Below, one piece after another: positions 36,260-44,983 of a stretch of DNA of 64,000 bases. Below the pieces are notes generated by a model. The model was not told where the DNA came from. It saw only the letters and a program-made list of their open reading frames with translations, and ran no database searches. A program made the translations under genes and the position numbers. This stretch comes from Streptomyces sp. WAC 04229 (GTDB lineage: Bacteria > Actinomycetota > Actinomycetes > Streptomycetales > Streptomycetaceae), in NCBI RefSeq assembly GCF_003947455.1, contig NZ_QHJH01000004.1, positions 1-64,000 of the forward strand. The letters run 5' to 3'. Position 1 is the first letter of the stretch, and every line of letters begins with the position of its first letter.

Positions 36260-37359
36260 TGCACACCGTCCCCGAAGGCGTGGAGGTCGTCGCGAGCTGG
36301 GAGAGTTCCCGTCACCTCGACAGCCCGCCGCTCCTCGTCCTCGACGCGGTCGCCGGCTTCCTCGACGCACACGGCATCGGCAGCGGCCCGCTCGCGTGGC
36401 AGAGCATCGGCGACGGCCACTCCAACATCACCTACCTGCTCCACCGAGGCAACGAGTGCGTCGTCCTACGCCGTGGACCGCGCCCGCCGCTGCCCAAATC
36501 GACGCACGACATGGTGCGCGAGGCCCGCATCCAGAGGATCCTCGACGGCCCCGGGGTGCCGGTGCCGGAGATCGTCGCGGTATGCGAGGACGCGTCGCTG
36601 CTGGGGGTGCCGTTCTACCTCATGTCCCGGCTCGACGGGATCGTCATCACCGACACGATCCCATCCCGCCTCTCCCCCGCCGAACAGCGCCGGGCCACCG
36701 GCGAGGCGGTCGTCGACACCCTCGTCGCCCTGCACAGCATCGACGTGACCGGAGCGAAACTAGCCTCCCTGGGCTTCCCCGAGGGCTATCTCCGGCGCCA
36801 GGTCGACAGGTTCCACGGGTTGTGGGAGGTCAACACCACACGCAGCCTGCCCGCGGTGGAGCGTATCGGGGACTGGCTCGGCCGTAACCTCCCGACGAGC
36901 CAGGCGGCATCGGTGGTGCACGGCGACTACCGCATGGGCAACCTCATGTTCGCACCCCAGGCGCCGGCCAGGGTCCTCGCGATCCTGGACTGGGAAATGG
37001 CCACGCTCGGTGACCCGCTCGCGGACCTGGGCTACCTCACCGCCACCTACTCCGAGGCCGGCAGCCCTGCCACCCCGCTCGAACTCACCCGGGTGACACG
37101 GTCGCCCGGCTACCTCACCCGGCGCCAACTGGCAGAGCGCTACGAGTCCCGCACGGGCCTCGATCTGACCCCGCTGCCCTGGTACCAGACCCTCGCACTG
37201 TGGAAGGCAGCGATCTTCTGCGAGGCCATCTACACCCGCTGGCAGCGTGGGGAGCGTCCCCACGACAAGACCTTCGGGCCGTCGCTCGAAACGGGTGTCC
37301 CCCGACTGCTGGAGCAGGCGGGGCGATACGCCGGCCTGACGGCGACCACTCGCCGCTGA
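36259..37359 (+). CDS. APH-like phosphotransferase, ACAD10/11 kinase-type partner
   Basis: The protein has 366 residues from ATG 36259 (GGAGG upstream); GTG 36256 is an alternative. The kinase core is intact: VVHGDYRMGN gives H221-x-D223 with N228, and LDWEMATLGDP gives the metal-binding Asp244. It is not a drug-resistance enzyme in this setting; it sits in translational overlap with an acyl-CoA dehydrogenase. In the LvaA/ACAD10-11 systems this kinase phosphorylates a 4-hydroxyacyl-CoA. The substrate here is inferred, not shown. Confidence 0.85.
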   Translation: MHTVPEGVEVVASWESSRHLDSPPLLVLDAVAGFLDAHGIGSGPLAWQSIGDGHSNITYLLHRGNECVVLRRGPRPPLPKSTHDMVREARIQRILDGPGVPVPEIVAVCEDASLLGVPFYLMSRLDGIVITDTIPSRLSPAEQRRATGEAVVDTLVALHSIDVTGAKLASLGFPEGYLRRQVDRFHGLWEVNTTRSLPAVERIGDWLGRNLPTSQAASVVHGDYRMGNLMFAPQAPARVLAILDWEMATLGDPLADLGYLTATYSEAGSPATPLELTRVTRSPGYLTRRQLAERYESRTGLDLTPLPWYQTLALWKAAIFCEAIYTRWQRGERPHDKTFGPSLETGVPRLLEQAGRYAGLTATTRR

Positions 37360-37475
37360 CACCACACGCGTCCCGGTACGGCCACCCGAATCCAACGCTC
37401 GTCCTCAACGGCTGCGACCGTCTCCACGACCCGTCGCGCTGTGTCCGTCTTCCCTTATCTTCAGAGAGAGATCTC

Positions 37476-37751
37476 GTGCCCTCCGCTTCCTCCCGGCATT
37501 CATCCCGTGACACACGAGTGCTGGTCACTGTCAACGCCCTGCCGCTCGCCGTAGGTGTCCTGCTCTCCTGCTCCACAACCCTCGGTGAGGTCTCCGTGTA
37601 CGGACGCCTCACCCTCGGCACGGCGTGGGCGCTCACGCAGCTCCTCGTCCTCGTCGGCGGGACGTGGTGGTACGAGAGCCGGGCCGCGTCCTCGTGCGAG
37701 CCTGCCCCGGCGACGACCGCTGCCTCTCGTTCGGTCGGGGGCACGTGGTGA
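37476..37751 (+). CDS. DUF485-like small membrane partner of the symporter
   Basis: The 91-residue protein starts at GTG 37476, after GAGAGAG. It has two hydrophobic helices (VLVTVNALPLAVGVLLSC and ALTQLLVLVGGTWWYESR). Small two-helix proteins of the DUF485 type usually precede sodium/acetate-type symporters, and this one overlaps the symporter start (GTGA). Similarity to DUF485 is by size, topology and position; the conserved core motif is weak. Confidence 0.65.
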   Translation: MPSASSRHSSRDTRVLVTVNALPLAVGVLLSCSTTLGEVSVYGRLTLGTAWALTQLLVLVGGTWWYESRAASSCEPAPATTAASRSVGGTW

Positions 37752-39574
37752 CGACGTACCTCCTGAGCGCCGGCTCGCCCGACCTCATCGGCTCCGCCGC
37801 GAGGGGCGCGGTCATCACCGCCTTCTTCGTCTTCATCGGCCTCTGCCTCCTGTGGGTCTTCACCCTCGCCACTCAGGACGACGATCCGGAACGCCTCTAC
37901 GTCGCCGGCCGGTCTCTCCCGCCCGTCTTCAACGGCGTCGCGATGGCCGGGGAACAGATCACGGTCGTCATCCTGGTCTCGTTGCCGGGAGCGATCGCCC
38001 TGTTCGGGTACGACGGTGTCTCGACCGCCGTCGACAGTGCCCTCGCACTCGGTGTCTTCCTGCTCCTCGCCTCCAGGATTCGCGCGACCCGCCGCTACAC
38101 CCTCGGTGAGCTGTTCGCCCTGCGTGCCGAGGGACCGGGAACGCGGATCGCCGGTGCGGTGGTGACGCTGTGCATCGCCATACCCCTGCTCATGGTCCAG
38201 CTGCGGGCCGGCGGCATCACCGCCGCACTTCTGATCGGCATGCCGACCGAGACGGCCCAAGTGGTGTGCACGGTACTGATGGGATTCCTCATCACATGCT
38301 TCGCAGGAGTGGCGGATCTGCGCGGCACCAGTTTCATACAGGTCGCCAAGGTGCCCATAGCCCTGGCGACGCTCGCCGCACTGACCCTGCTGGCGCTCCG
38401 CCTGTTCGACTGGAGTCCTGAATCGCTGCTGTCGGCCGCCATGGACAAGAGCATGTCGCCGGATGACTACCTCAGCCCCGGGCTGTGGGCGCACACCGCC
38501 GACTTCGGTCCGCTCGGCACGATCAGCGACCACATCGTCGTCGTCCTCGGCACCGCGATGATGCCCCACCTGCTCCTGCGGGTCAGCGCCAGTCGGGACG
38601 CGTCCGCCGCGCGACGCTCATCGAGCGTCGCCGTAGGGCTGACCGGCCTCTTCTACCTGCTCCTGATCACGGCCGGTGTCGCCGCTGCCGCGGTGGTGGG
38701 CAGCGGACAGATCGGGGTCGTCGACGTGAAGGGGCAGGGAGCCCCGATCCTCCTGGCATCGGAGGTCCTCCCCCACCACTCCACGGGCCGGGTCGTGGTC
38801 ATCGTCCTCGTGGCCTGTGTCGCCTTTCTCGCCGTCCTCACAGCCGTGGCGAGCGTGACCTTCGCCGCCGCCGTCTCCGTGGCCCGCGACCTGTTCGGGC
38901 AGAAGGGCCGCTCCAGGATCGGCATCGGAGAGCCCGCCGTCATGCGACTGTCCGTTGTCGCGCTCTGCGTCGTCAGCCTTCTCCTCGCCACCGCCCTGTA
39001 CCGCTACCCCATTGAATTCCTCCTCGCCTTCTCGCTGAGTCTCGCGGCCACCTGTGTGTTCCCCGCACTCGTCTACTCCTTCCTGTGGACCGGCTTCAAC
39101 CGCCGAGGGCTTCTGTGGCTCGTCTACGGAGGGCTGTCCCTCTGCGCACTCCTGACCCTCACCTCCCCCGCGGTGTCCGGGACGAAGTACGCGCTGTTGC
39201 CGGAGCAGGACTTCAACCTGATCCCGCTTCACACCCCCGGGCTGATCTCCGTCCCGGCAGCCTTCCTCCTCGGATGGCTCGGCAGCGCGCGGCCGTGGGA
39301 GGGGGCCGCACGAACCCGGCGCACGGCGTTGAGGGAGGCACGGAGTCATGACAGGCGCCGGCTCCTGACTCGACAACCGCGGGAGAGCGGCGCCGCGCCG
39401 GCGTGTGCATCGTGCACCGCGCCCGAGCAAGGCAGGTGCTCGCTGTCGTTCTCGACGGCGGTCGTGGCTGGCGAAAGTAGCGCCACCAACCACGGGAACA
39501 GCAAGGACATTGAGGGAGAGAAGGCACATGACCACACAGAAGCAGCGTCAGACCCTTACGTCGGTGGAGACTGA
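37748..39574 (+). CDS. Sodium:solute symporter (acetate-permease-like)
   Basis: The 608-residue protein begins GTG 37748 overlapping the DUF485-like stop. It has about 13 hydrophobic helices with DDDPERLYVAGRSLPPVFNGVAMAGEQ, typical of the SSS family (ActP/MctC-type carboxylate symporters). It probably imports a short carboxylate or pathway substrate. The last helix ends near residue 520. The remaining about 80 residues are hydrophilic, run through promoter module B and overlap the dioxygenase gene by 47 bp. That tail looks like accidental readthrough after loss of the native stop codon. Confidence 0.85.
   Translation: MTTYLLSAGSPDLIGSAARGAVITAFFVFIGLCLLWVFTLATQDDDPERLYVAGRSLPPVFNGVAMAGEQITVVILVSLPGAIALFGYDGVSTAVDSALALGVFLLLASRIRATRRYTLGELFALRAEGPGTRIAGAVVTLCIAIPLLMVQLRAGGITAALLIGMPTETAQVVCTVLMGFLITCFAGVADLRGTSFIQVAKVPIALATLAALTLLALRLFDWSPESLLSAAMDKSMSPDDYLSPGLWAHTADFGPLGTISDHIVVVLGTAMMPHLLLRVSASRDASAARRSSSVAVGLTGLFYLLLITAGVAAAAVVGSGQIGVVDVKGQGAPILLASEVLPHHSTGRVVVIVLVACVAFLAVLTAVASVTFAAAVSVARDLFGQKGRSRIGIGEPAVMRLSVVALCVVSLLLATALYRYPIEFLLAFSLSLAATCVFPALVYSFLWTGFNRRGLLWLVYGGLSLCALLTLTSPAVSGTKYALLPEQDFNLIPLHTPGLISVPAAFLLGWLGSARPWEGAARTRRTALREARSHDRRRLLTRQPRESGAAPACASCTAPEQGRCSLSFSTAVVAGESSATNHGNSKDIEGEKAHDHTEAASDPYVGGD
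39405..39453 (+). promoter_or_regulatory. 49-bp promoter module, copy B (PhyH dioxygenase)
   Basis: GTGCATCGTGCAC at 39405 and GGTGC at 39435, again 30 bp apart, then CGCTGTCGTTCTC. It lies inside the annotated 3' end of the symporter frame and 75-123 bp upstream of the dioxygenase ATG, as in copy A. The DNA between module and start also resembles copy A (GGCGGTCGTGGC, GGGAACAGC). Confidence 0.75.
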
Positions 39575-40394
39575 CACGCCGACGGACGAGATCCTCACGC
39601 TCCTGACCCGCGACGGAGGCGTCGTCGTCAGGAACTTCCTGACGAACGAGCAGATGAACCGCTTCAACGCCGAGATCGAGCCGCCGCTGCAGGCTCTTCG
39701 CCCCGGCTCGACCCACGAGAACGAAATGGTGGCCGCGTTCCACGGCAGCAACACCAAGCGACTCACCAACCTGGTCACGCACAGCGCCACGTTCCGCAAC
39801 GAGATCCTCGAGCACTCCCTGGTCCACGAGGTCTGCGACCGGACCTTCCTCCCGGAGTCGGGCACGTACTGGATGACCACCGCGCAAGTGATCGAGATCG
39901 GCCCCCGCAGCCAGGCGCAGATGCTGCACCGGGACTTGGAGAACTGGTTCCCTTTCATCGGGATGGGGCCCGACGGTCCAGAGGTCACCCTCAACTTCCT
40001 GATCGCCCTGACCGACTTCACGGAGGAGAACGGAGCCACCCGAGTCATCCCCGGGAGCAACCACTGGAGCGACTTCGAGGATCGCGGAACTCCTGAGCAG
40101 ACAGTTCCCGCGATTATGAACGCCGGAGACGCCCTTCTGTTCAGCGGCAAGACCGCGCACGGAGGCGGCGCGAACCAGACCGGCGACGAGTACCGGCGGG
40201 CCCTGGCCTTCGCCTTCAATCCGGGCTTCCTCACCGGCGAGGAAGCGTACCCCTTCCTGGTCGGCATGGAGGTCGCGAAGACGCTCTCGCCGCGTGTCCA
40301 GCGCATCCTCGGGTTCCGGTCCCAGTACCCGAAGGGCTCGCCCGGCCTGTGGCAGGTCGACTACGCCGACCTGGGCGACTACCTCGGTCTCTGA
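39528..40394 (+). CDS. Phytanoyl-CoA dioxygenase (PhyH) family protein
   Basis: From ATG 39528 (GAGAAGG nearby) the protein has 288 residues. The iron-binding facial triad is visible: His134 and Asp136 in LHRDLENW and His211 in KTAHGGGANQTGDEYRRAL, with Arg after it for 2-oxoglutarate. PhyH enzymes hydroxylate unactivated carbons with Fe(II), 2-oxoglutarate and O2. It is monocistronic and carries the same promoter module as the monooxygenase operon, so it is probably a step in the same pathway, perhaps an initial or tailoring hydroxylation. Substrate unknown. Confidence 0.88.
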   Translation: MTTQKQRQTLTSVETDTPTDEILTLLTRDGGVVVRNFLTNEQMNRFNAEIEPPLQALRPGSTHENEMVAAFHGSNTKRLTNLVTHSATFRNEILEHSLVHEVCDRTFLPESGTYWMTTAQVIEIGPRSQAQMLHRDLENWFPFIGMGPDGPEVTLNFLIALTDFTEENGATRVIPGSNHWSDFEDRGTPEQTVPAIMNAGDALLFSGKTAHGGGANQTGDEYRRALAFAFNPGFLTGEEAYPFLVGMEVAKTLSPRVQRILGFRSQYPKGSPGLWQVDYADLGDYLGL

Positions 40395-40411
40395 GGACCG
40401 ACCCGAGCAAC

Positions 40412-41827
40412 TCACGGGCCCGGGCCGCGCACGGGACCGCACGCGAGGGCGAGCAGTTTCCGCCAGTCGACCGGGGGCGCTGGTGGCGGTGCGCCGGGGC
40501 GGTCGCGTGGCAGCAGCACCCGTAGCGCGCGGGGCCGTACCGAGCACACGACCGGTGTGCGCAGCCACAGCGCCTCCCCGTCAACCGCCACCGGAATTTG
40601 CGCCTCCTGACCGCCCCCCGTGTCTGGGGACTGCGGGCCCCCGGCCGTAACCTCGACCCGCCGCGCGGTCGTCACGGTGAGCCCCGGCGCCTGTGAGCCC
40701 CACAGGGCCAGCTGTGCCGCCTGGGCCGCGTTCGCCACCCTGATCCCGATCACGCCCAGCTCCCCGTCATCGAGCACGGGCCGGCGCCCGCCGCCGCTCA
40801 GTTCGTCGGGCGAAGCGTACGGATTGTTGCTGATCAACAGCGCCTGTTGGTCCGCGAGCCGGGTACCGTCCGCGCGCGCGTCGAGTCGTCGCGCGCCCTC
40901 CTTGGCCAAGAGGTCCGGCATGAGCTTCAGTGCGGTACCCGTCTTGTCGTCGCGGTACTCGGGGCTCTGCACGATGTCCGCGTACACGCCGAAGGACACC
41001 GTGTTGACGAAGGGACGACCGGAGACGTCGCCGAGATCGACCCGGATCTCCTCTCCTTCGGTCAGGGCATCGAGGCAGCGGGCCGGGTCGGCGCGGTCGA
41101 GGCCGAGATCCATGGCGAAGTGGTTGCGGGTACCCGCGGAGATCACGAGGAACGGCAGTCCGTGTTCGGCGGCGACGGCCGCGACCAGTGCTTGAGTACC
41201 GTCGCCACCGGCGACACCGAGCAGGTCGGCACCGTCTTCTACGGCCTCTCGGGCCAGTCCGCCCACGTCGACCGGGGCTGACGGGTCCAGCAGGATCACC
41301 CGCGCGCCCAGTCGCTCCGCCCGCTTCACGAGGTCGAAGCGGGTGACCTTGCCACCGCCCGACTTCGGATTCATGATCAGCACCGCCCGCCTCGGCGGAC
41401 GTGCGCGTACGGGCCGCTGCGACCGGGGCGGCCGCGCTCGGTGCAGCGCCGTGCGGCCGCAGGTCACCGCCGTCGCCCAGCACAGGCTGGAGATCAACGC
41501 GATCAGCCACAGACCGCTCCGCGCGTAGAACACGAGCACTCCGGCCGGCGCCGCGACGGCCACGAACGCGCCGAGCAGCCGCACGAGACCGCGCCGGGCC
41601 ACGAGCCACCAGATGCCTGCGGCGCAGACCACGAACCCGAGGATCCCGGCCATGACCACGAGCAGTCCGCCCCCGCTCAGCGCGAGCAGCAGCACTGCCA
41701 CGGCGGCGGTTGCCGCCACCATGGCGCACCGCGCGAGCAGCCGGGCTGCCAGCCCGGCCCGCGGCCGTGCCTTTCGTGTCCTGTCTATGGCCGTCTCCTG
41801 AAGGGGCTCTGATCCGTTCTGCCTCAC
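40412..41827 (-). CDS. Membrane-anchored diacylglycerol kinase-like lipid kinase
   Basis: The 471-residue protein has four N-terminal hydrophobic helices (about residues 30-130), then a diacylglycerol-kinase catalytic domain. MNPKSGGGKVTRFDLVKRAE and GVAGGDGTQALVAAVA form the nucleotide site, and SAGTRNHFAMDLGL is the third core motif. It probably phosphorylates a lipid at the membrane. It is convergent with the PhyH gene (17-bp gap) and does not appear to belong to the catabolic regulon. Confidence 0.85.
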   Translation of the reverse strand: MRQNGSEPLQETAIDRTRKARPRAGLAARLLARCAMVAATAAVAVLLLALSGGGLLVVMAGILGFVVCAAGIWWLVARRGLVRLLGAFVAVAAPAGVLVFYARSGLWLIALISSLCWATAVTCGRTALHRARPPRSQRPVRARPPRRAVLIMNPKSGGGKVTRFDLVKRAERLGARVILLDPSAPVDVGGLAREAVEDGADLLGVAGGDGTQALVAAVAAEHGLPFLVISAGTRNHFAMDLGLDRADPARCLDALTEGEEIRVDLGDVSGRPFVNTVSFGVYADIVQSPEYRDDKTGTALKLMPDLLAKEGARRLDARADGTRLADQQALLISNNPYASPDELSGGGRRPVLDDGELGVIGIRVANAAQAAQLALWGSQAPGLTVTTARRVEVTAGGPQSPDTGGGQEAQIPVAVDGEALWLRTPVVCSVRPRALRVLLPRDRPGAPPPAPPVDWRKLLALACGPVRGPGP

Positions 41828-41981
41828 CAGCCTGGCGTAGCGCCCCTGGCCGAGTGCGTCCCCGGACGCCCGTACGGGTGAGCCGGTCAGTCGAGCGCGT
41901 CGAACCCCGGCGCGAGACAGCTGAGGGGCTGGCCCTCACTGACGAGGGGCGTACGTCAAGGGCTTCCCGTACATTCACACT

Positions 41982-44171
41982 ATGGGAACCGACGTCGATG
42001 CGTTCCTTGGTCAGCTGGCCCGCCACCTCAGGACACAGGCGGAGAAGCTGGCCGGCCTGATGCTCCAGCGCCTGAACGGCGAACTCCCCGAACTGCGGGA
42101 GGAAGGGGAGATCGCGGCTCTGACCTTGGAGGAGACAGCCCAGCACGTCACCACCATTCTGGATCTCCTGGAGACCCAACCTGACGTGAGCGCGCCGAAA
42201 GCCCCTTCGGTCGTCTTGGAAGTAGGTCGCCTCTACGCCCGGCGAGGGATCCCGGTGAGCAGACTCCTGCGTGGCTACCGGCTCGGCCACCTCAGCCTGC
42301 TCGAAATGGTCCAGGCCGAAGCTCCCCGCCTCACCAGCGACTGGCACATGATCCACCTCGCCGCGATGAGGCTGATCACGATCGGCTTCGACTACGTGGA
42401 CCGGTCCTCGGAGGAGGTCGTCGCCGCCTACCAGGAGGAGCGCGACCATTTGCTCCAGCGCCGACTCGCCCTCACCAACTGGGCGAGCAAGCAGATCGGG
42501 ACCACACTCGACGTCACCCGCACCGCACAGGAGTTGACGGAGGTGTGCACCGAGGAGTTCGCCGATCTCGTCACCGTCGACCTGTTCGACTCCGCCCTCG
42601 ACGAACAGGGCACGGGTTCACCGGAGGGTCTGACGCAGCGCCGAGTCGCCCAGCGCTCCGTCCTCGACGGCTGTCCGGAGTCCCTGCTCCGCATCGGTGA
42701 GGCCCACTCCTACCCCGACGACTCGGAACCGGCTCGCACACTGGCCACCGGACGATCCGTCCTGCACCGCGTCGGAAGGGCCGGGATGCCCATGTGGATG
42801 GCCCCGTCCGAGTCCCACAATCAGGCGTTGCGCGTCCTCGGCCTCCACTCGGTTCTCCTCGTAGCGCTGCACGCCCGTGGGGAGACACTGGGCCTGGTGC
42901 AGTTCTCACGCCATCGCACCTCGGCTCCGTTCGACGACGACGACCTCCTGCTGGCGCAGGAGATCGTCTCCAGGGCAGCGGTGTCCATCGACAACGCCCG
43001 CCGGTACACCCGTGAGCGCTCCACCGCGCTCACCCTCCAGCGAACCCTGCTGCCGCGACACACGGCGAAACAGTCGGCCGTCGAAGCGGCCTCGCGCTAC
43101 CTGCCCGCCGGGTCCCGCGCGGGTGTGGGCGGTGACTGGTACGACGTGATTCCGCTGTCCGGGGCCCGCGTCGCGCTCGTCGTCGGCGACGTGGTCGGAC
43201 GCGGCCTGCACGCCGCCGCCACCATGGGTCGACTCCGCACAGCCGTCCGCGCCTTCGCCGACATCGACCTCATGCCCGATGAGCTGCTCACGCATCTGGA
43301 CGACGTGGTCATCCGGATGCAGCGCGAGGAGTCACGGGACGAGGGAGAGACCAGCGCCACCTGCCTGTACGCGATCTACGACCCCGTCTCCCGTCTATGC
43401 TCCGTCGCCAGTGCCGGCCATGTCCCGCCGACCGTGGTGACCCCCTCGACCACCGGCGAGGACACCCGGACCTCCAGCGTGGTCGAGCTGCCCGAGGTGT
43501 CGGTCGGTCCGCCCCTCGGCCTGGGCGGACTCCCCTTCGAGACGACCGAGTTCGAACTGCGGGAGAGCAGCCTGCTGGTCCTGCACACCGATGGGCTGAT
43601 CGCCGACCGCACGCGTGACGTGGATGTCGCACTCACCACACTGCACGATGTCCTCACCTCGGCGCCGGAGTCGCTGGAGGAGACCTGCGACCAGCTGCTG
43701 GCCGCTCTGCTGCCCAGCCGACCCGCCGATGACGTCGCCCTGCTGATTGCCCGGACCCGAGCCCTCGATCCCGACCATGTCGCAGCGATCAACCTGCCGT
43801 CCGATCCAGCAGCCGTATCCGGAGCCCGCCGCTTCGCGTCCGACGTACTGGCGGCCTGGGGGCTGGAGGAGATGTCGTTCACCACCGAGCTGGCCGTCAG
43901 CGAACTGGTGACGAACGCGATCCGCTACGGCAAGAGCCCCATCCAGCTGCGACTGATCCTCCAGTCGACGCTCACCTGCGAGGTCTCCGACGCCAGTAGC
44001 ACGGCCCCGCATCTGCGCCGCGCCCGGATCTTCGACGAAGGCGGCCGGGGCCTGCTGTTGGTGGCCCAGCTCACCGATCGCTGGGGCGCACGACACAGTC
44101 GTGAGGGAAAGGTCATCTGGGCCGAACAGGCTCTCCCCGCGGGCAGCGGATCCGACCATCGAGCGAACTAA
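41982..44171 (+). CDS. SpoIIE-type PP2C phosphatase with GAF and anti-sigma-like ATPase domains
   Basis: The 729-residue protein has an N-terminal helical RsbR/RsbU-like region (about 1-160), a GAF domain (about 165-340) and a SpoIIE/PP2C phosphatase domain (about 365-590; GVGGDWYDVIPL and VVGDVVGRGLHAAATMGRLR). A C-terminal HATPase_c domain with N-box ELVTNAIRYGKSP follows. Such multidomain proteins control sigma-factor partner switching in Streptomyces, dephosphorylating an anti-anti-sigma factor. The ATG lacks a clear ribosome binding site; TACATT just upstream might be a -10 and the mRNA nearly leaderless. It does not obviously belong to the catabolic genes. Confidence 0.9.
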   Translation: MGTDVDAFLGQLARHLRTQAEKLAGLMLQRLNGELPELREEGEIAALTLEETAQHVTTILDLLETQPDVSAPKAPSVVLEVGRLYARRGIPVSRLLRGYRLGHLSLLEMVQAEAPRLTSDWHMIHLAAMRLITIGFDYVDRSSEEVVAAYQEERDHLLQRRLALTNWASKQIGTTLDVTRTAQELTEVCTEEFADLVTVDLFDSALDEQGTGSPEGLTQRRVAQRSVLDGCPESLLRIGEAHSYPDDSEPARTLATGRSVLHRVGRAGMPMWMAPSESHNQALRVLGLHSVLLVALHARGETLGLVQFSRHRTSAPFDDDDLLLAQEIVSRAAVSIDNARRYTRERSTALTLQRTLLPRHTAKQSAVEAASRYLPAGSRAGVGGDWYDVIPLSGARVALVVGDVVGRGLHAAATMGRLRTAVRAFADIDLMPDELLTHLDDVVIRMQREESRDEGETSATCLYAIYDPVSRLCSVASAGHVPPTVVTPSTTGEDTRTSSVVELPEVSVGPPLGLGGLPFETTEFELRESSLLVLHTDGLIADRTRDVDVALTTLHDVLTSAPESLEETCDQLLAALLPSRPADDVALLIARTRALDPDHVAAINLPSDPAAVSGARRFASDVLAAWGLEEMSFTTELAVSELVTNAIRYGKSPIQLRLILQSTLTCEVSDASSTAPHLRRARIFDEGGRGLLLVAQLTDRWGARHSREGKVIWAEQALPAGSGSDHRAN

Positions 44172-44259
44172 ACACCGCTCGTGCCTCACGGGTGACGCGC
44201 GTGCGACGAGGGCGTTCGCCCGGCCGGTGACACAGCCCTCGATCACACCGACTTGATCG

Positions 44260-44274
44260 ATCGACTAAGTCGAT
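44260..44274. promoter_or_regulatory. TetR-type operator at the TetR gene promoter
   Basis: ATCGACTAAGTCGAT is a palindrome with a single central base, 12 bp upstream of the TetR start and close to the likely transcription start. The half-site CGACT recurs as CGACT-N5-AGTCG upstream of the P450 gene, suggesting autoregulation and control of the P450. Confidence 0.7.
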
Positions 44275-44286
44275 ATACTGGACGGT

Positions 44287-44913
44287 ATGGCTCATGTTTC
44301 CGCGGCGGAGCGCCGCCCCCAGTTGATCAAGGCGGCCATCGACCTCATGACCCGGGAGGGCGTCGCCGCGGGAAGCACCCGTGCCATCGCCGCGGAGCTC
44401 GGCGTCGCACAGGCCACCGTCCACTACACCTTCGGCACGAAGGAGGATCTCTACCGGGCGGTGATGGACCAGATCACCGACGAGCTGGTCGCGCAGGTGC
44501 AGCGGGCGGCGCCGGAGGACGCGGGCTTCGAGAGGACCTTCAGCGCCCTGGCGGGGGCCTTGTGGGGCACTGTGCGTGAGCCGACGTCGCACCAGCAGCT
44601 GCTCACTGAACTGACCATGTTCGCCCTGCGTGTGCCCGGGCTCAACGAGGCCCGGCAGAGCCATTACCAGCGGGTCATCGAGGTGACCGCACAGGTGATC
44701 GCCGAAACCGCGGACAGGACGGGACAGAAACTGGCCGAGTCCCCGGAAACAGTGGCTCGGTTCTTCCTCTCCGGCTTCGACGGACTCACCATGCAGGTCC
44801 TGCTGAGCGTGCCGGACGAGGCCACGGAGCGGACGGGTCTGAGGGCACTCGTAGCCGCGACCGTGGCGCTGGCCAAGGGGGGCCTCGACCTCCCGGACGT
44901 GCCGACGGCCTGA
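44287..44913 (+). CDS. TetR family transcriptional regulator
   Basis: The 208-residue protein has an N-terminal TetR helix-turn-helix (LIKAAIDLMTREGVAAGSTRAIAAELGVAQATVHYTFGTKEDLYRAV, described here by positions 14-58). The ligand domain follows. It is convergent with the CYP102-type P450 and shares operator half-sites with the P450 promoter. In Bacillus, TetR proteins BM3R1 and FatR repress CYP102 genes and respond to fatty acids, and this pair looks analogous. The two genes are separated by a strong bidirectional terminator. Confidence 0.85.
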   Translation: MAHVSAAERRPQLIKAAIDLMTREGVAAGSTRAIAAELGVAQATVHYTFGTKEDLYRAVMDQITDELVAQVQRAAPEDAGFERTFSALAGALWGTVREPTSHQQLLTELTMFALRVPGLNEARQSHYQRVIEVTAQVIAETADRTGQKLAESPETVARFFLSGFDGLTMQVLLSVPDEATERTGLRALVAATVALAKGGLDLPDVPTA

Positions 44914-44923
44914 CACGACGTGA

Positions 44924-44966
44924 AGACGGTTGGGGGCGCACCTGGAAGGTGCGCCCCCAACCGTCT
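44924..44966. terminator. Strong bidirectional terminator between TetR and P450 genes
   Basis: Perfect 19-bp arms at 44924-44942 and 44948-44966 (AGACGGTTGGGGGCGCACC and its complement) close a 5-nt loop. It starts 11 bp after the TetR stop and 18 bp before the convergent P450 stop. It is the strongest hairpin in the window. Confidence 0.92.
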
Positions 44967-44983
44967 CTGCCTACGCGTGAGAC

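Noticed and set aside
36259..37359. Aminoglycoside resistance gene
   Set aside because: The kinase fold is that of APH enzymes, but coupling to an acyl-CoA dehydrogenase points to the ACAD10/11-type family.
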